Below, in pieces: positions 55,721-57,129 of a DNA stretch of 57,129 bases. A program made the position numbers and the translations under genes. Source of the stretch: Pseudomonadota bacterium (GTDB lineage Bacteria; Myxococcota_A; UBA796; GCA-2862545); assembly GCA_023954855.1 (NCBI GenBank), contig JAGSGY010000029.1, forward strand, positions 1 through 57,129, written 5' to 3'. Positions within the stretch are counted from its first letter, which is position 1; the number at the start of each line of letters is the position of its first letter. Below the pieces are notes generated by a model. That model made no database searches, was not told the DNA's origin, and was given only the letters and a program-made list of their open reading frames with translations.

Positions 55721-55753
55721 AGCTTAGGCTATGATGCCCTTCACGGGGAATCT

Positions 55754-56659
55754 ATGAGTCAGCTCGTCACGACCCTGCGCTCTCTGCTGGCCGAGGCCGA
55801 CCTCCACTTCCACGGGAAGCGGCCGGCCCAGGCCCGCACTGCGTACGAAGGACTGCTCGAGTCTGCACAGGAGCGGGGCGACCATCCCATGGCCGTCACC
55901 GCTCGCTGCATGTTGGCCCGAATCGCGATGCAGCGACGCGCCACCGACGAAGCGCGATCGCACCTGGCCGACGCCGCCGGAACGCTTGATCCGAACCACT
56001 TCGAGTCGCACACCCGCTATCGGGCGGCGCTCGCTCGCCTGTCGGTCGCTGAGGGCCCACCAGAGGCCGCTCGAGCCGAGCTCCGCCACTACCTCGACTG
56101 GGCCGAATCGAATGCGCAGTGGGAAGAAGTGGTGGATGCGGGCGTGCTTCTCGCTGAGAACGCCGCGTCTGCCCAAGAGGGCCGCGAGTGGCTGGAGCGC
56201 GCGATCGATGCCGCCTCGGCCTACGGCGTGCGTGAGCGCTTGGGTCATCTGTACACGCACCTCGCAGCTCTGCACGAGGTCGACGGCCAGCACGAGCGCG
56301 CCCTCGACGCCCACCAGAGCGCGCTGGCCTGGAACGAGAAGCAGGGCAGCGCCCGTGAGATCGTCGCGTCATGCTGGGCCGTCGGCGCCTCGGCACTCGC
56401 AGTCGAGGACTGGCCGCTCGCCCGCGCCAAGCTCGAGCAGGCCCTGCAGCTGGGTGAATCCAACGAGGACTGCAGAGACCTGATGCCATTGGCGCTCTCT
56501 GACCTGGCGGCTGTGCAGCTCGCGACCGGGGATGAGATTGAGGCGCGCCGCCTCATGCTGCGCGCCATGGACGAGGCCAAGGAACAGGACCTTGCGACCT
56601 TCTGGCCAGAGCGGTGGTCGGCGATGGTCGAGCAAGCCCACAACCTCGACCGGCTCTAG
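55754..56659 (+). CDS. TPR-helix protein
   Basis: 301 residues, cytosolic (no signal). The chain is made of TPR-like helix pairs throughout (YEGLLESAQERGDHPMAVTA, ARLSVAEGPPEAARAELRHY, HLYTHLAALHEVDGQHERA, LALSDLAAVQLATGDEIEA). No catalytic domain. It is likely a protein-interaction scaffold. A perfect-looking -10 (TATGAT, 55730-55735) lies 18 bases before the start. It is not close in sequence to the TPR membrane pair at 40237-42035. Confidence 0.75.
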   Translation: MSQLVTTLRSLLAEADLHFHGKRPAQARTAYEGLLESAQERGDHPMAVTARCMLARIAMQRRATDEARSHLADAAGTLDPNHFESHTRYRAALARLSVAEGPPEAARAELRHYLDWAESNAQWEEVVDAGVLLAENAASAQEGREWLERAIDAASAYGVRERLGHLYTHLAALHEVDGQHERALDAHQSALAWNEKQGSAREIVASCWAVGASALAVEDWPLARAKLEQALQLGESNEDCRDLMPLALSDLAAVQLATGDEIEARRLMLRAMDEAKEQDLATFWPERWSAMVEQAHNLDRL

Positions 56660-56740
56660 CCGCCGCACGCGGCGTGGTCCGTTCACCAGGGGCAGGATTA
56701 CGCTAACCGCAGGGCCGAAGATCGAGTAAGGTGCGCGCCC

Positions 56741-56745
56741 GGAGG
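56741..56745 (+). promoter_or_regulatory. Shine-Dalgarno GGAGG for the DTDADA-repeat lipoprotein
   Basis: GGAGG four bases before GTG 56750, supporting that start; TAAGGT at 56727-56732 could be a -10. Confidence 0.65.
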
Positions 56746-56749
56746 CCTC

Positions 56750-57129
56750 GTGCGCCAGTTCGCTACAGTCCTACTCATCACCGTCGCTCTCGCGGGCTGT
56801 CGCGACTTCGAAGAGCCGCCGCTGGACACCGCCGTCACTGAGACGGACACGGATACCGACACCGACGCGGATGCCGACACCGACGCAGATGCGGACACCG
56901 ACGCAGACGCAGATACCGACGCAGATGCCGACACCGACGCAGATGCGGACACCGACGCAGACGCCGACACCGACGCGGACGCCGATACAGATGCAGATGC
57001 GGACACCGACGCAGATGCGGACACCGACGCCGATGCCGACACCGACGCAGATGCCGATACCGACGCCGATGCGGACACCGACGCAGATGCGGACACCGAC
57101 GCAGATGCCGACACCGACGCAGATGCCGA
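56750..57129 (+). CDS. Lipoprotein with a long Asp/Thr/Ala repeat (C-terminus outside window)
   Basis: Open from GTG 56750 to the right edge, at least 126 codons. Signal [17 protein letters not shown] gives lipobox Cys17. From residue ~33 the chain is a DTDADA repeat (period 6 residues), so it is extremely acidic. Such tracts occur as flexible, possibly calcium-binding stalks between the lipid anchor and a functional domain in surface proteins of Myxococcota and relatives. The functional domain is not in the window. The antisense strand of the tract is an open frame too, but that is a by-product of the repeat. Confidence 0.75.
   Translation, partial: MRQFATVLLITVALAGCRDFEEPPLDTAVTETDTDTDTDADADTDADADTDADADTDADADTDADADTDADADTDADADTDADADTDADADTDADADTDADADTDADADTDADADTDADADTDADA
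56846..57129 (+). repeat. 18-bp DTDADA-coding repeat tract
   Basis: The tract is built from repeats of GAC ACC GAC GCN GAY GCN with a period of 18 bases, with wobble changes between units (GCA/GCG/GCC, GAC/GAT). It reaches the window edge. The codon pattern changes more at third positions than a very recent expansion would show. Confidence 0.85.

Noticed and set aside
56846-57129. CRISPR array
   Set aside because: The 18-base units are contiguous and keep a reading frame; there are no spacers.

Overview
The window is GC-rich, densely coded DNA from a Gram-negative (diderm) bacterium. Myxococcota or a close deltaproteobacterial relative is the best guess. The reasons are three Hanks-type kinases plus one degenerate kinase-cyclase in 57 kb, about fourteen predicted lipoproteins, long calcium-binding Asp repeats in surface proteins, predicted outer-membrane barrels, and one protein ending in a MYXO-CTERM-like tail. 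I saw no rRNA, tRNA, CRISPR array, insertion sequence or phage gene. No gap between genes exceeds 300 bases, so accessory content is in the gene architectures rather than in mobile DNA.

Layout. Positions 1-8100 (minus strand) encode surface and envelope proteins: a truncated beta-helix protein with a 168-bp repeat, a PKD/propeller/di-haem lipoprotein coupled to an LVIVD lipoprotein, a Het-C/phospholipase-C-like protein and a dolichol-kinase-like membrane enzyme. Positions 8185-12547 hold a kinase fused to a phosphonate-binding-like (PhnD) domain and, downstream, a glycine-rich multi-segment protein. Positions 12674-16582 (plus) hold a PHP-hydrolase lipoprotein and a protein resembling the distal half of RlaP nucleotidyltransferases. 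Then come a lipoprotein coupled to hemJ, a divergent fadH, a LysM lipoprotein, a penicillin-acylase-family enzyme and a pseudokinase-nucleotidyl cyclase fusion.

Positions 26021-29510 (minus) form a DUF3179 - lipoprotein - uracil-DNA glycosylase - ChaN-like run. Positions 29622-40240 (plus) hold a lipoprotein, a BASS-family transporter, a PknK-like kinase/ATPase/TPR protein, a beta-barrel protein, a BtuF-like binding protein, a lone PAAR protein, modABC and a membrane protein.

Positions 40237-48869 (minus) form a tight seven-gene run: VTT membrane protein - kinase - HEAT/glycine-rich protein - SPOR-like protein - AAA ATPase - TPR/membrane protein - TPR/membrane protein. It looks like one transcription unit and contains a probable CTG start codon. 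The kinase + glycine-rich pair here is a paralogue of the pair at 8185-12547, which makes this the best candidate for an undescribed envelope signalling system.

The right end carries a small barrel-like protein, a VOC protein, plsC, a lipoprotein with the MYXO-CTERM-like tail, a thioredoxin-like lipoprotein, purEK, a cytochrome c lipoprotein, a TPR protein and a truncated lipoprotein with a DTDADA repeat. Translational coupling (ATGA, GTGA, CTGA) is common throughout, and several genes have a TANNNT-like box 5-6 nt before the start codon, suggesting leaderless transcripts.
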